Source of the DNA: Microthrixaceae bacterium | GTDB lineage: Bacteria > Actinomycetota > Acidimicrobiia > Acidimicrobiales > Acidimicrobilacustridaceae | Assembly: GCA_023264915.1 (NCBI GenBank) | Contig: JAHFUU010000006.1 | Coordinates: 1-17,452, forward strand | Direction: 5' to 3' | Length of the DNA: 17,452 bases | Notes under the pieces: model-generated | The model's input: only the letters and a program-made list of their open reading frames with translations | Databases searched by the model: none | Told to the model about the DNA's origin: nothing | Shown: positions 1 through 7,900 of the stretch, in pieces | Numbering within the stretch: position 1 is the stretch's first letter | Layout: each line of letters begins with the position of its first letter | Translations under genes and position numbers: made by a program

Positions 1-629
1 ACGGCGAAGATCACGATCCACACGATGTCGACGAAGTGCCAGTAGAGGCCCAGGACCTCGACCGTCTCAGATCTACCCTCTGGCAGCCGTCCGCGGAACG
101 ACCACAGAAGCGCGGAGAGCAACATGATCACACCCACGGTCACGTGCAATCCGTGCAAGCCGGTGAGGGTGTAGAAGGCTGAGCTGAAGCGGCTCGTGGT
201 GAGGCCCATTCCCTCTCGCACGAATGCCGTGAACTCATAGACCTGACCGGAGATGAAGACGCACCCCAGGATCGCTGTGGCTCCGAGCCAGGTGCGCAGC
301 CGGTGATGATCACCGCGCTCGATGGCTGAGACGGCGAGAACCATGGTGAGCGAGCTCGCGAGCAGGCAGAAGGTGGTGACCGACGTGAAGGGCACGTCGA
401 ACACCCCTTCCACGAATCGGCCGTCGCAGATCATGTCGCGCGGCCCTGGGCCCTCGCCGCAAACCGGGTACTTGTACAGCAGGAACGTCGTTATCAGCCC
501 GCCGAACAGCAGGCATTCAGAGCCCAGGAACAGCCACATGGCCAGCTTGGAGTTGGAGATCCCGGTGCTGGTGCCATGGTCTATGTGAGCTACAGGCGCA
601 TGAACATCAACTGCCGACTCGCGGTGCAC
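1..629 (-). CDS. ctaE: Cytochrome c oxidase subunit III (CtaE), partial at window edge
   Basis: Subunit III of the aa3/caa3 oxidase, a membrane protein that stabilises the subunit I core during proton pumping. Reading the minus strand from a GTG at 629 gives 209 residues before the window edge. The canonical end signature YWHFVDIVW is at about residues 196-204 and GLHGLH at about 157-162. Several hydrophobic helices are visible, beginning near the motif KLAMWLFLGSE. The gene follows ctaD with almost no gap, so it is translated from the same message. The start is uncertain: a TTG at 644 and a GTG at 653 are in frame, overlap the ctaD stop, and the TTG has a GGGGAG about 10 nt upstream. The C-terminus lies outside the window. 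The family assignment is secure; only the start is open. Confidence 0.93.
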   Translation of the reverse strand, partial: MHRESAVDVHAPVAHIDHGTSTGISNSKLAMWLFLGSECLLFGGLITTFLLYKYPVCGEGPGPRDMICDGRFVEGVFDVPFTSVTTFCLLASSLTMVLAVSAIERGDHHRLRTWLGATAILGCVFISGQVYEFTAFVREGMGLTTSRFSSAFYTLTGLHGLHVTVGVIMLLSALLWSFRGRLPEGRSETVEVLGLYWHFVDIVWIVIFA

Positions 630-636
630 GGTCGCG

Positions 637-2658
637 CTAGGCAATGGGATCACGCTCCCCGGTCTCGTCGGTGCCTCCGGTCGCGACGATCTGTGCCTGA
701 CCGCTCTCTTGTGAGCCAGGATCGTGACGGTCATCGGCTCTGGAGTCGTCGTCAGGCGGCTCGAAGCACCAGCCGTAGATGCCGGCAACGACGACGATGG
801 CCCCGACGAGCGAGAGCCACAGGCTGAAGATGAGGCCGTAGGCGATGATCGGAAGCCCGAGTGCCGTCACGAGTGGCCAGTATGAAGGCGAAGGCAGGTG
901 CACATCGCGCCCATCGCCGTGCTGCACCACATCGCCGGTATCGGCTATCCGTACCAGTCGGTGATCGGGAGTATCTGCGTACTTCCGGTACCAGAAGTCG
1001 TCGAGCCGGCTGACCGTCGGTTGAGGATCGAAGTTGTACGCGGGGGCCGGGCTCGGGATCATCCATTCGATGGTGCGCGCATCCCAAGGGTCAGGCCCCG
1101 GCGGTGGAAGGTCCCGGGCCTTCCGCTTGGAGTAGAAGATGTTGAAGATGAACAGGAAGATGCTGCACGCGAGCACGTAGGCGCCGACTGTCGCGACCTT
1201 GTTCCAGAACTCGAACCCGAAGTTTGTGTCATAGGTGTAGGTACGCCGAGACATCCCCTGCATGCCAAGGATGTGCATGGGTCCGAACGTGAGGTTGAAT
1301 CCGATGAGCATGAGCCAGAAGTTGGCCTTGCCGATCGTCTCGTTGAGCATGTACCCGAAGGCCTTGGGCCACCAGAAGTAGAAACCTCCGACGAACCCGA
1401 AGAAAGCGCCCCCGAAGAGCACGTAGTGGAAGTGGGCAACTATGTAGTAGGTATCAGTCTGCTGGGTATCCGCTGGGGCAACCGCATGCGTCACGCCAGA
1501 GAGGCCACCGATGGTGAACATCGTGATCAGGCCGATCGAGAACAGCATGGGCGTGTCGAAGCGCAACTTGCCCCCCACCATCGTGGCGGTCCAGTTGAGG
1601 ATCTTCACGCCGGTCGGCACCGCGATGAACATGGTGGTGAGCGAGAACACGGTCACCGAGATGGGACCTATGCCAGAGACGAACATGTGGTGTGCCCACA
1701 CCCCCCATCCCATGAACCCGATGGCGACGCCGGAGAAGACGATGAAGGTGTATCCGAAGATCGGCTTGCGGCTGAAGACCGGCAACAACTCAGAGACGAT
1801 GCCGAAAGCCGGAAGGATCATCAGGTACACCTCGGGATGCCCGAAGATCCAGAACAGGTGCTGCCAGAGCAGCGGGTTGGCACCGGATTCGACGTCGAAG
1901 AACTTGGCTCCGAACAACCGATCGAGCATCAACAGGATCTGCGCCGCTGTGATGACAGGGATGGCGAAGAGCAGCAGGAACTGCGTGACCAGTGTCATCC
2001 AGGTGAAGATGGGCATGCGCATGAGCGTCATGCCTGGGGCCCTCATGTTGATGATCGTCGTGATGAGATTCACCGCGCTGGTGAGAGACGCTATGCCGGC
2101 GAGGATCAGGCCCAGGTTCCAGAAGTCGATTCCGTGTGTGGGAGAGAACTGCGCCCCGTTGTTGGGCGCGTACATGAACCATCCCCCGTCGGCTCCCCCG
2201 CCCAGGGCCCACGAGGTGTTCAAGAAGACGCCGGCGAACGCGAAGCACCAGAAGCTGAACGCGTTGATGCGAGGAAAGGCCACGTCCCGCGCCCCGATCT
2301 GCAAGGGCATCAAGAAGTTGGCGAACGCTGCGCCTATGGGCATCACGACGAGGAACACCATCGTCGTGCCGTGCATCGTGTAGACCTGGTTGTAGGCCTC
2401 TGCTGAGAGGATGTGCTGGCGAGGTGCCCACAGCTGCGTGCGGATGAGGATCGCCTCGAAGCCGCCGATCAACAAGAAGAACAGCGCTGAAGCGCCGTAC
2501 ATGATCCCGATCTTCTTGTGGTCGATGGTGGTCACCCACGATCGCCATCCTGTGCTGGCCCTGGGCCGGGTGTACACACCCAACGGACTGACGTCGACAA
2601 CTGGGCTGGCGGCGGCTGGTGACAGCTCGGGTAGAGGCCGACTTCGCGTGATCGCCAT
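637..2658 (-). CDS. ctaD: Cytochrome c oxidase subunit I (CtaD), A-type heme-copper oxidase
   Basis: Catalytic subunit that reduces O2 to water and pumps protons across the cytoplasmic membrane. Visible residues are H96 and H411 (low-spin heme a ligands), H409 (heme a3), H274, H323 and H324 (CuB), and Y278 four residues after H274 in GHPEVY (the His-Tyr cross-link). The glutamate E276 in GHPEVY marks the A1 type. D125 in GARDVAFPR fits the D-channel entry and K352 in PTGVKILNW fits the K-channel. At 673 residues it is longer than a minimal subunit I. After the twelve core helices it has a charged linker and then a two-helix hairpin (about 592-632) beginning PSYWPLVTALG, like the fused tail of some caa3 oxidases. 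The first 40 residues are a Pro/Ala-rich cytoplasmic extension. It lies between ctaC (91-nt gap) and ctaE. No strong Shine-Dalgarno sequence precedes the ATG. Confidence 0.98.
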   Translation of the reverse strand: MAITRSRPLPELSPAAASPVVDVSPLGVYTRPRASTGWRSWVTTIDHKKIGIMYGASALFFLLIGGFEAILIRTQLWAPRQHILSAEAYNQVYTMHGTTMVFLVVMPIGAAFANFLMPLQIGARDVAFPRINAFSFWCFAFAGVFLNTSWALGGGADGGWFMYAPNNGAQFSPTHGIDFWNLGLILAGIASLTSAVNLITTIINMRAPGMTLMRMPIFTWMTLVTQFLLLFAIPVITAAQILLMLDRLFGAKFFDVESGANPLLWQHLFWIFGHPEVYLMILPAFGIVSELLPVFSRKPIFGYTFIVFSGVAIGFMGWGVWAHHMFVSGIGPISVTVFSLTTMFIAVPTGVKILNWTATMVGGKLRFDTPMLFSIGLITMFTIGGLSGVTHAVAPADTQQTDTYYIVAHFHYVLFGGAFFGFVGGFYFWWPKAFGYMLNETIGKANFWLMLIGFNLTFGPMHILGMQGMSRRTYTYDTNFGFEFWNKVATVGAYVLACSIFLFIFNIFYSKRKARDLPPPGPDPWDARTIEWMIPSPAPAYNFDPQPTVSRLDDFWYRKYADTPDHRLVRIADTGDVVQHGDGRDVHLPSPSYWPLVTALGLPIIAYGLIFSLWLSLVGAIVVVAGIYGWCFEPPDDDSRADDRHDPGSQESGQAQIVATGGTDETGERDPIA

Positions 2659-2749
2659 CTCTAAGCGCGCCTCATCGACGGACCAGCGCTCACTTGGGGC
2701 CCACGCGAGCCGCAGGACTCGGGGCGGGGCGGAACGCCGCTGGGAGCAA

Positions 2750-4225
2750 TCATCTGAGGGTCTCCAGGTAGGCGATGAGGAGCTCGATCTGCTCCTCGGT
2801 CAGGCCGAGGTTGGGCATGCCGCGGAGCTTGCCCGTCGGGTTGCCTTCGAGGACGCCGTCCGCGTACGGGTTCTCGTCGGCCAGGTTGGCCATGGGCTTC
2901 GCCTTGCCCGGGTCGCGCAGCCAGGCTGCCAGAGCCGGCCTCCACATCGGGTTTGCCGGATCGCCCGGGTTGGCAACATCACGAGGATCTCCGCAACCGT
3001 CGGCGACGTTGTCGGTCCTGCATGGGTTCTCAGGGCGGTTGAACAGGCTGTAGCCGACAGCTTGGGTGTTGGGCCTGTTCGGGTAGTGCGAGTTGAAGAT
3101 CGCCCCTGCGAACATGCCGCGACTGGCGAAGTGGGTGAGATCTGGTGCCGTACCGGACACGAGGAGATCCTTGACTCCAGGTTGCTTCTTGCCCCCGACC
3201 TGATCGAGTCCGGCAACCTTGGAGTCGTTGATGCCACGCACACGATGACATGAGGAGCACAGCAGGCTCTTGAACGCCTTCTGGCCTGCGACCGCTCTCG
3301 GATCAGCCCCTGATTCGCTCTCTAGATCTCGGGCTGGCTTGCGCTGGTTGTCGAGCCACTGGCGGAACTCATCTGGCGGCACGATGCGCACGAGCATCCG
3401 CATGTTGGCATGGGACAGGCCGCAGAACTCGGTGCACTGGCCCAAGAAGACGCCCGGCTTGTCGCCCTTGAGCTTCCAGTGGGTGTACATGCCCGGCACG
3501 GCGTCCTTCTTGCCGTTGAGGTTGGGGATCCAGAACGAGTGGATCACGTCGTTGGATGTCTCACGCAGGCTGACTTCTTGGCCAACCGGTATCACCAGCT
3601 CGCTAGCCGCGACGATGTCGCGGTCGGAGTCTTCGGGAAACGCCCCCGCCTCACCGCCGGTGCGCGGGTTGCCGTCGGCGTCGAGGTGATAGCGGAACCC
3701 CCACCACCATTGCTGGCCGAACACCTCCACCTTCATGGCGTCGGGCTCGGGCTTGTCCAGCTTGGAGATCGTGGACACCGTGAAGAACCCGATCACCGCG
3801 AGCAGCACAGCCGGCACCAGAGTCCAGACGATCTCGAGGACCTTGTTGCCCTCGGTCTGCTTCCCGAACTCTTCGATGCCGGCCAGATCGGGCTTCTCGC
3901 GGTACTTGATGGCGATGAAGCACACCGCTCCGATCACAACTATGCCGATGGCCGCGGCAAGCAAGAAGACCGGGTTGACGAGATCCTGGATCGCCTGCGC
4001 GTTCGGACCCTTGGGGTCAAGGGTGTTCAGGGGCCGGTTGTCGGTCTGGAACCAGTCCCAGCCCTGCTTGAGGAAGACCCACGTGACGACCAGGCAGGCC
4101 AGGAACCCGAACGCGCGCAGGCCTGCGGGCGTCGGTTTGCGAATGACCTCCGCTGCCGGCGTGTACCCATCGTCAGGAGTGAGCTCCTCAGATTGGGCCT
4201 TGCCGGAGGAGGCCTCGCTCATCAC
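2750..4225 (-). CDS. ctaC: Cytochrome c oxidase subunit II fused to cytochrome c (CtaC, caa3 type)
   Basis: Subunit II takes electrons through a CuA centre and passes them to heme a. It has two membrane helices (about 36-54 and 84-106), then the cupredoxin domain with VIHSFWIP (H229) and GQCTEFCGLSH, giving CuA ligands C264, E266, C268, H272 and M275. A C-terminal class I cytochrome c domain has the heme site CSSCH (C323, C326, H327); M470 in RGMPNLG is the likely distal ligand. The fused cytochrome means the enzyme can accept electrons directly from the bc complex or another donor. The cytochrome domain is long: residues about 377-460 form a Pro/Asn-rich stretch with two further cysteines, C402 and C411. 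The start may be GTG at 4225 or the adjacent ATG at 4222; both overlap the upstream stop, indicating translational coupling. No lipobox is evident. Confidence 0.97.
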   Translation of the reverse strand: MMSEASSGKAQSEELTPDDGYTPAAEVIRKPTPAGLRAFGFLACLVVTWVFLKQGWDWFQTDNRPLNTLDPKGPNAQAIQDLVNPVFLLAAAIGIVVIGAVCFIAIKYREKPDLAGIEEFGKQTEGNKVLEIVWTLVPAVLLAVIGFFTVSTISKLDKPEPDAMKVEVFGQQWWWGFRYHLDADGNPRTGGEAGAFPEDSDRDIVAASELVIPVGQEVSLRETSNDVIHSFWIPNLNGKKDAVPGMYTHWKLKGDKPGVFLGQCTEFCGLSHANMRMLVRIVPPDEFRQWLDNQRKPARDLESESGADPRAVAGQKAFKSLLCSSCHRVRGINDSKVAGLDQVGGKKQPGVKDLLVSGTAPDLTHFASRGMFAGAIFNSHYPNRPNTQAVGYSLFNRPENPCRTDNVADGCGDPRDVANPGDPANPMWRPALAAWLRDPGKAKPMANLADENPYADGVLEGNPTGKLRGMPNLGLTEEQIELLIAYLETLR

Positions 4226-5136
4226 CTGTCCGTTACGACGACGATCGAGGAGCCAGATGCCTGGGCCGGACCCAGGTGCACGATGCGACCGCCTGCACCG
4301 CCTTGTGAGGTGGACTCGACCTTGGTGAACTCGCGCTCACCCCGCACCGCCGCCACGACACCGCCAACCAGGAGCGCAGCGCCCAGCAGCACGAAGATGA
4401 CCGTCAGCAGGGCCTTGCTCGTGTTCGGCGCGAAGGCCACGAGGCAGAACACCAGGCCGAAGACGACAAAGGCTGCCGCGAACACGATCACCGACTGGGT
4501 CTTGTTGACGGTGAGCAGGACCCGAGACACCCCGAACACCACCAGCCCGATCCCGGCGATAGCCAGGACAGGGATGCGCAACGGGTCCACGAAGCGGTGG
4601 TAGATCTCGCTGTTCACCTCGTCATCGCCGGTTGCGCGATCGGCCCATGCTAGAAAGGTCCAAACCACGGCGCTGACGACCAGCAGGCCGATGCCGGCGA
4701 TCAGCACCTCGTGCTTGGCCACCCAGCCGATCCCGATCAAGCCCACCGACAGCGCGCCGATGAGGGGCCAGTAGTTGGCGCCAGAAGGAGCTCGGGTCAG
4801 CGGAACGGTCTCGGTCTGCACAGCTTGGGCTTCAGCTTCGGGGTCAGCGTCACGGAAGGCTACCAAGAGGCAAGCCAAGAACGCGGCTACCGCAGCAACA
4901 GAGACCCAGACGACGTAGACGATGTGGCTGCCAACGGGGCCCTTCCAGCCAAGGCTGAGCGGCCCGCTGACGGCGTTGACCAGATCGTTGTTGTGTACGA
5001 AGGGAAACTCGCCGTTGAACTCGAACGGCGAGGCCGAGTTGGTGGCAAAGCCGAACAGCGCCGCGAACACCAGCGCAAGGATGGCCCAACCGGCATACAG
5101 CCGGAACATCGGAGTGAACATGCGGGAACGGAGCAT
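4222..5136 (-). CDS. Seven-helix membrane protein of the oxidase operon, possible accessory subunit
   Basis: I do not recognise a named family. The 304-residue protein has about seven hydrophobic helices (roughly 16-34, 71-93, 122-140, 143-164, 188-206, 216-236 and 242-264). Between helices 1 and 2 lies an outer loop rich in Asn, Phe and Gly, and a basic/Ser-rich tail follows the last helix. Residues 119-165 begin SGANYWPLIGALS and form a two-helix hairpin. This resembles the C-terminal hairpin of the subunit I in this operon (SPSYWPLVTALG), a module related to the small subunit IV of actinobacterial oxidases. Its stop overlaps the ctaC start by a few bases and it starts 6 nt after the subunit III-like gene, so it is firmly inside the operon. 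An accessory or assembly role in the oxidase is an inference from position and this local likeness. No heme- or copper-binding motif is obvious. Confidence 0.85.
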   Translation of the reverse strand: MLRSRMFTPMFRLYAGWAILALVFAALFGFATNSASPFEFNGEFPFVHNNDLVNAVSGPLSLGWKGPVGSHIVYVVWVSVAAVAAFLACLLVAFRDADPEAEAQAVQTETVPLTRAPSGANYWPLIGALSVGLIGIGWVAKHEVLIAGIGLLVVSAVVWTFLAWADRATGDDEVNSEIYHRFVDPLRIPVLAIAGIGLVVFGVSRVLLTVNKTQSVIVFAAAFVVFGLVFCLVAFAPNTSKALLTVIFVLLGAALLVGGVVAAVRGEREFTKVESTSQGGAGGRIVHLGPAQASGSSIVVVTDR

Positions 5137-5142
5137 CGCGAC

Positions 5143-5739
5143 CTACTTGGTTATGTAGATGACGAGATAGATGACGAAGAAGACGAGCACCGAAGCGTGC
5201 CAGAACAGCGCAGCCGCTGATATCCCGTCGTGCTGGCGGCTCGTGAACTGACCGCCGAGAGCGCGGAAGGCCATCAGGACCACGAAGGCCATCGCCCCCA
5301 GGACCATGACCAGATGGCTTGCAGTGATCGCATAGACCAGGACAGCGGACTTGGAGGTGCTGGAGAGGTCGAACCCCATGACCGTGTAGAGGTAGGCCGC
5401 CATGTTGACATAGGCAAAGCCGAGCAGAAGGGTGACCCCGAGAGCCAGATAGGTGTTGACCCGGTCGTCGTGCTTGATGGCCGACACCGCCCACTGGACC
5501 GTCACAACCGACAGCAACAGCGTGAACATCATCACGTTTGGCTGCGTGAGCGGGACCTTCGCCGCTTCGGGGAACCAAGCCTCCCTGCCACTGATCGCCG
5601 CTGAGCGAAGCGACAGGTACATCCCGATGAGGCCGAGGAAGTACATGGTGCAGGCCGCGGTTACAAAGCCCGTGGCCACGACGAGCACTCGGGGGCGTGT
5701 CACGGGTGGCGCGGGTGCAGCGGCTATGGGCACTGCCAT
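5143..5739 (-). CDS. Divergent cytochrome c oxidase subunit III-like protein
   Basis: A 198-residue protein of the heme-copper oxidase subunit III superfamily, with about five hydrophobic helices. Support comes from the layout of helices and short family-like signatures: an early helix with YFLGLIGMYLSLR, a loop with PNVMMFTLLLS, and a last helix beginning FWHASVLVFFVIYLV, a degenerate counterpart of YWHFVDIVW in the canonical ctaE at the window start. An excellent Shine-Dalgarno AGGAGG lies 8 nt upstream of the ATG, so the start is firm. It sits 76 nt downstream of ctaB and 6 nt upstream of the seven-helix membrane protein. The operon therefore has two subunit III-type genes. This one may replace or supplement CtaE, or may act in assembly. 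The usual subunit III acidic residues cannot be placed with confidence by eye. Confidence 0.85.
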   Translation of the reverse strand: MAVPIAAAPAPPVTRPRVLVVATGFVTAACTMYFLGLIGMYLSLRSAAISGREAWFPEAAKVPLTQPNVMMFTLLLSVVTVQWAVSAIKHDDRVNTYLALGVTLLLGFAYVNMAAYLYTVMGFDLSSTSKSAVLVYAITASHLVMVLGAMAFVVLMAFRALGGQFTSRQHDGISAAALFWHASVLVFFVIYLVIYITK

Positions 5740-5755
5740 GAGGCAAGCCTCCTGC
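5740..5755 (-). promoter_or_regulatory. Strong ribosome binding site of the subunit III-like gene
   Basis: On the minus strand, AGCAGGAGG is followed by 8 nt and then the ATG at 5739. It is the clearest Shine-Dalgarno sequence in the oxidase operon and fixes this start, in contrast to the weak sites before ctaC, ctaD and ctaE. Confidence 0.8.
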
Positions 5756-5815
5756 TAGGGGACCTGATGCAGTCGGGACTCTAGCCAGGGCGCTCGGGAG
5801 GCCGACAATCCAGGC

Positions 5816-6739
5816 TCAGGCCCAATGGCGGACCAGCACGTCAGCCGCCATGGCACCGAAGAGCACCGTGAGGTAGGTGATGGAGAACGCGAACAACCGC
5901 ATGGCTGCCTGGGTCGTGCCCTTGCGCAGCACATCGAGTGACATCCACCAGAACAGCGCTCCTGCGACGCCGGCAACGCAGAGATAGAGCACTCCCATGC
6001 CTGCTACGGGGGCAAATGCCACACCGAGAAGCACGACGATGCTCGAGTAGGCCAGGATCTGGATCCCCGTCTCGCGCATGGTCGACACCGACGGGAGCAT
6101 CGGGACCGACGCAGCGGAGTAGTCCTCGCGGTACTTGATCGCGAGAGCCCAGAAATGAGGTGGAGTCCAGAAGAAGATGACCGCGAACAGCAACAGGGGC
6201 TGCCAAGCGACGCTGTTGGCCACAGATGACCACCCGATGAGCACAGGCACCGCACCGGCAGCACCACCGATCACGATGTTCTGCTTGGACGTTCGCTTTA
6301 GCCAGACGGTGTAGATGAACACATAGAACAGGCAGGCCGAAGCCGCCAGAGCGGCCGACAGCGGGTTGACGAAGGCCCATAGCCACGCGAATGCGATCAC
6401 CTCGAGGCTGACGGCGAACGCCAGCGCGTCTCGGGGAGCGATGGTGCCGGTGACCAGCGGCCGGTTGCGCGTCCGCTGCATCCGAGCATCGATGTCGCGA
6501 TCGACGTACATGTTCATGGCGTTGGCCCCACCCGCTGCCATGGCCCCACCAACCACTGTCGCCAGCACGAGCCACGCACGCGGCAACCCTCCCTGGGCCA
6601 CGACCATGACCGGCACCGTGGTGACCAACAGCAGCTCGATGATCCGGGGCTTGGTGAGAGCGATGTAGGCGGTGACTCGTTCACCGAGACCGGGAGCGTG
6701 GGTGGCCTCGGGCACCCCAGCCGTCTGCATCCACGGCAC
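5816..6739 (-). CDS. ctaB: Protoheme IX farnesyltransferase (heme O synthase, CtaB)
   Basis: Integral membrane prenyltransferase that transfers a farnesyl group from farnesyl diphosphate to heme B, giving heme O, the precursor of heme A for the oxidase encoded downstream. The first Asp-rich diphosphate-binding motif NMYVDRDID is at residues 76-84, followed by ARMQRTRNRPL. The second conserved region is WTPPHFWALAIKYREDY at about 191-207. Eight to nine hydrophobic helices fit the UbiA superfamily, and 307 residues is a usual length. It is the first gene of the minus-strand oxidase operon. The GTG at 6739 has GGAG 8 nt upstream. An ATG at 6730 is also possible: a TATCGT hexamer (6738-6743) lies 7 nt before it, which would make a leaderless start. 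Confidence 0.96.
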   Translation of the reverse strand: MPWMQTAGVPEATHAPGLGERVTAYIALTKPRIIELLLVTTVPVMVVAQGGLPRAWLVLATVVGGAMAAGGANAMNMYVDRDIDARMQRTRNRPLVTGTIAPRDALAFAVSLEVIAFAWLWAFVNPLSAALAASACLFYVFIYTVWLKRTSKQNIVIGGAAGAVPVLIGWSSVANSVAWQPLLLFAVIFFWTPPHFWALAIKYREDYSAASVPMLPSVSTMRETGIQILAYSSIVVLLGVAFAPVAGMGVLYLCVAGVAGALFWWMSLDVLRKGTTQAAMRLFAFSITYLTVLFGAMAADVLVRHWA

Positions 6740-6743
6740 GATA
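6738..6743 (-). promoter_or_regulatory. ctaB: Possible -10 element of the oxidase operon
   Basis: TATCGT on the minus strand matches TANNNT and ends 7 nt before an in-frame ATG at 6730. A -35-like TTGTCG lies farther up, with a spacer of about 20 nt, longer than usual. If used, the ctaB message would be leaderless from 6730; if not, translation probably starts at the GTG at 6739. Confidence 0.3.
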
Positions 6744-6925
6744 GGCGCTCCGCAGCCCGTTTACGACAAATCCTCGGTACCGCCGCCGCCAGGAGCTGAG
6801 AGGGGCCGACCTTGGGCCCCAGCGTGCATGGTGGTTCGCTGGACACCGATCGGCCAAGATCCGCACGGGGGTGAGCGGCCGAAGGTGACGCTGTGCCCAG
6901 TGGCCAGCTCGCCAACAACGGGATC

Positions 6926-6960
6926 TTTGCGGGAGCATCAGGATCGGCGACAATGGACCC
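6926..6960 (+). promoter_or_regulatory. clpS: Candidate promoter of clpS, leaderless
   Basis: TTTGCG (6926-6931) and GACAAT (6949-6954) are separated by 17 nt. The -10-like box ends 6 nt before the GTG at 6961, so transcription would begin at or near the start codon. No Shine-Dalgarno sequence is visible, which agrees with a leaderless message. The rest of 6740-6960, between divergent ctaB and clpS, shows no other clear feature. Confidence 0.42.
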
Positions 6961-7260
6961 GTGCGAGCCATTGCGCCGATGACCTCCCCCACAAGAGTCG
7001 ATCCAAGCTCTGAGGAGCGGACGGATCCCGATCTGCCATGGGTCGTGCTCGTGTGGAACGATCCCGTGAACACGATGGACTACGTGACCTTCGTGTTCCA
7101 GAAGCTGTTCGGATACTCAATGGCCGAAGCCGAGTCACTCATGCTTGACGTCCACCACAAGGGTCGTGCTGTCGTGTCTTCAGGGACACGTGAGAAGGCA
7201 GAGCTTGACGTCTTCAGGCTCCACGAGCACGGCCTCTGGGCCACGATGCAACAGGACTGA
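6961..7260 (+). CDS. clpS: ATP-dependent Clp protease adaptor ClpS
   Basis: Small cytoplasmic adaptor that delivers N-degron substrates to the ClpAP/ClpCP protease. The core is [18 protein letters not shown] followed by a Leu/Met helix and [13 protein letters not shown]33 and D34 match the substrate alpha-amino-binding Asn-Asp pair, and H66 matches the conserved pocket histidine of the family. At 99 residues the length is typical. The first 22 residues are a variable Ser/Pro/Glu-rich extension. GTG at 6961 gives the full ORF; an ATG at 6979 would remove six residues and leave the whole fold intact. Its stop is followed 5 nt later by the DUF2017 gene, forming the clpS-DUF2017 pair common in Actinobacteria. 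Confidence 0.95.
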   Translation: MRAIAPMTSPTRVDPSSEERTDPDLPWVVLVWNDPVNTMDYVTFVFQKLFGYSMAEAESLMLDVHHKGRAVVSSGTREKAELDVFRLHEHGLWATMQQD

Positions 7261-7265
7261 GCCCT

Positions 7266-7880
7266 GTGCCTGACGAGCGTGCGGAGCCCGACGGCAATGA
7301 AGGCGAGGCCGAACACGAGCCGCGACAAGACGGGGAGGCTGACGTCGGGGAGGCTGACGTCGAGGAGAGCGTCGTCGTGTTTGCACCGCTGCGTTTCGTC
7401 CTCCCTGTTGAACCAGGCGGGTACTTCGTCGCCTTGCCTGATGCGTTCCGGAAGGTTGTCATCGACCAGATCCAGAAGGTGCGGGAGCGGATCATGTCCG
7501 ATTCCCAACACCCAAGCCTGCGCCGCATCTTCCCTGTTGCCTACGTCGACAACCGAGCCTTCGAGGACGAGTACCAACGGCTCATGAGGAGCGAGATGAT
7601 CGAATCAAGGCTGGCGGCATTCGACGTCGTGGAGCAGACCCTTCAAAAGGACGTGATCAACGAAGCGCAGCTGCTGCTTTGGATGCAGTCGGTCAACGTC
7701 GCGCGCCTGGCACTTGCGGCTGCCGAAGGCTTCGACGAGGAGGAGAACATCAAGATCCCGTCAGATGATTCGCGCGCGCAGAGCTTCGAGATCTTCGAGT
7801 TCCTTCAGGCACTTCTCCATGACATCGTCGAAGCCCTCCGGGCGGGCGGGGCACTCGATCCCAAAGGCCCGTCCCGATGA
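7266..7880 (+). CDS. DUF2017 family protein downstream of clpS
   Basis: A 204-residue soluble protein of the DUF2017 type, whose molecular role is not established. It has a Glu/Asp-rich disordered start (about 1-37), a short beta-rich segment with VFAPLRFVLPVEPGGYFVAL, and then a mostly helical body with YVDNRAFEDEYQRLMRSEM and LLLWMQSVNVARLALAAAEG. The identification rests on this pattern and on its position directly after clpS, a well-known actinobacterial arrangement. A perfect 15-bp tandem duplication at 7332-7361 doubles GEADV in the acidic start. The GTG start at 7266 is 5 nt after the clpS stop, so coupling is likely. A link to ClpS-dependent proteolysis is only inferred. It ends 20 nt from the convergent peptidase gene. 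Confidence 0.85.
   Translation: MPDERAEPDGNEGEAEHEPRQDGEADVGEADVEESVVVFAPLRFVLPVEPGGYFVALPDAFRKVVIDQIQKVRERIMSDSQHPSLRRIFPVAYVDNRAFEDEYQRLMRSEMIESRLAAFDVVEQTLQKDVINEAQLLLWMQSVNVARLALAAAEGFDEEENIKIPSDDSRAQSFEIFEFLQALLHDIVEALRAGGALDPKGPSR
7332..7361 (+). repeat. 15-bp perfect tandem duplication inside the DUF2017 gene
   Basis: GGGGAGGCTGACGTC occurs twice, head to tail, without a mismatch. It is in frame and duplicates five residues (GEADV) in the disordered acidic N-terminus. The identity suggests a recent slippage event. Confidence 0.95.
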
Positions 7881-7900
7881 GCGTCAGCGCCGTCGCTTGC

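Noticed and set aside
898..2406. Plus-strand open frame of about 500 codons opposite ctaD
   Set aside because: It is antisense to a certain subunit I gene; its translation is rich in His, Glu, Asp and Arg without domains, the usual shadow of a high-GC gene.
3410..4603. Plus-strand open frame of about 400 codons opposite ctaC and its neighbour
   Set aside because: It crosses two well-supported minus-strand genes and has no recognisable motif or ribosome binding site.
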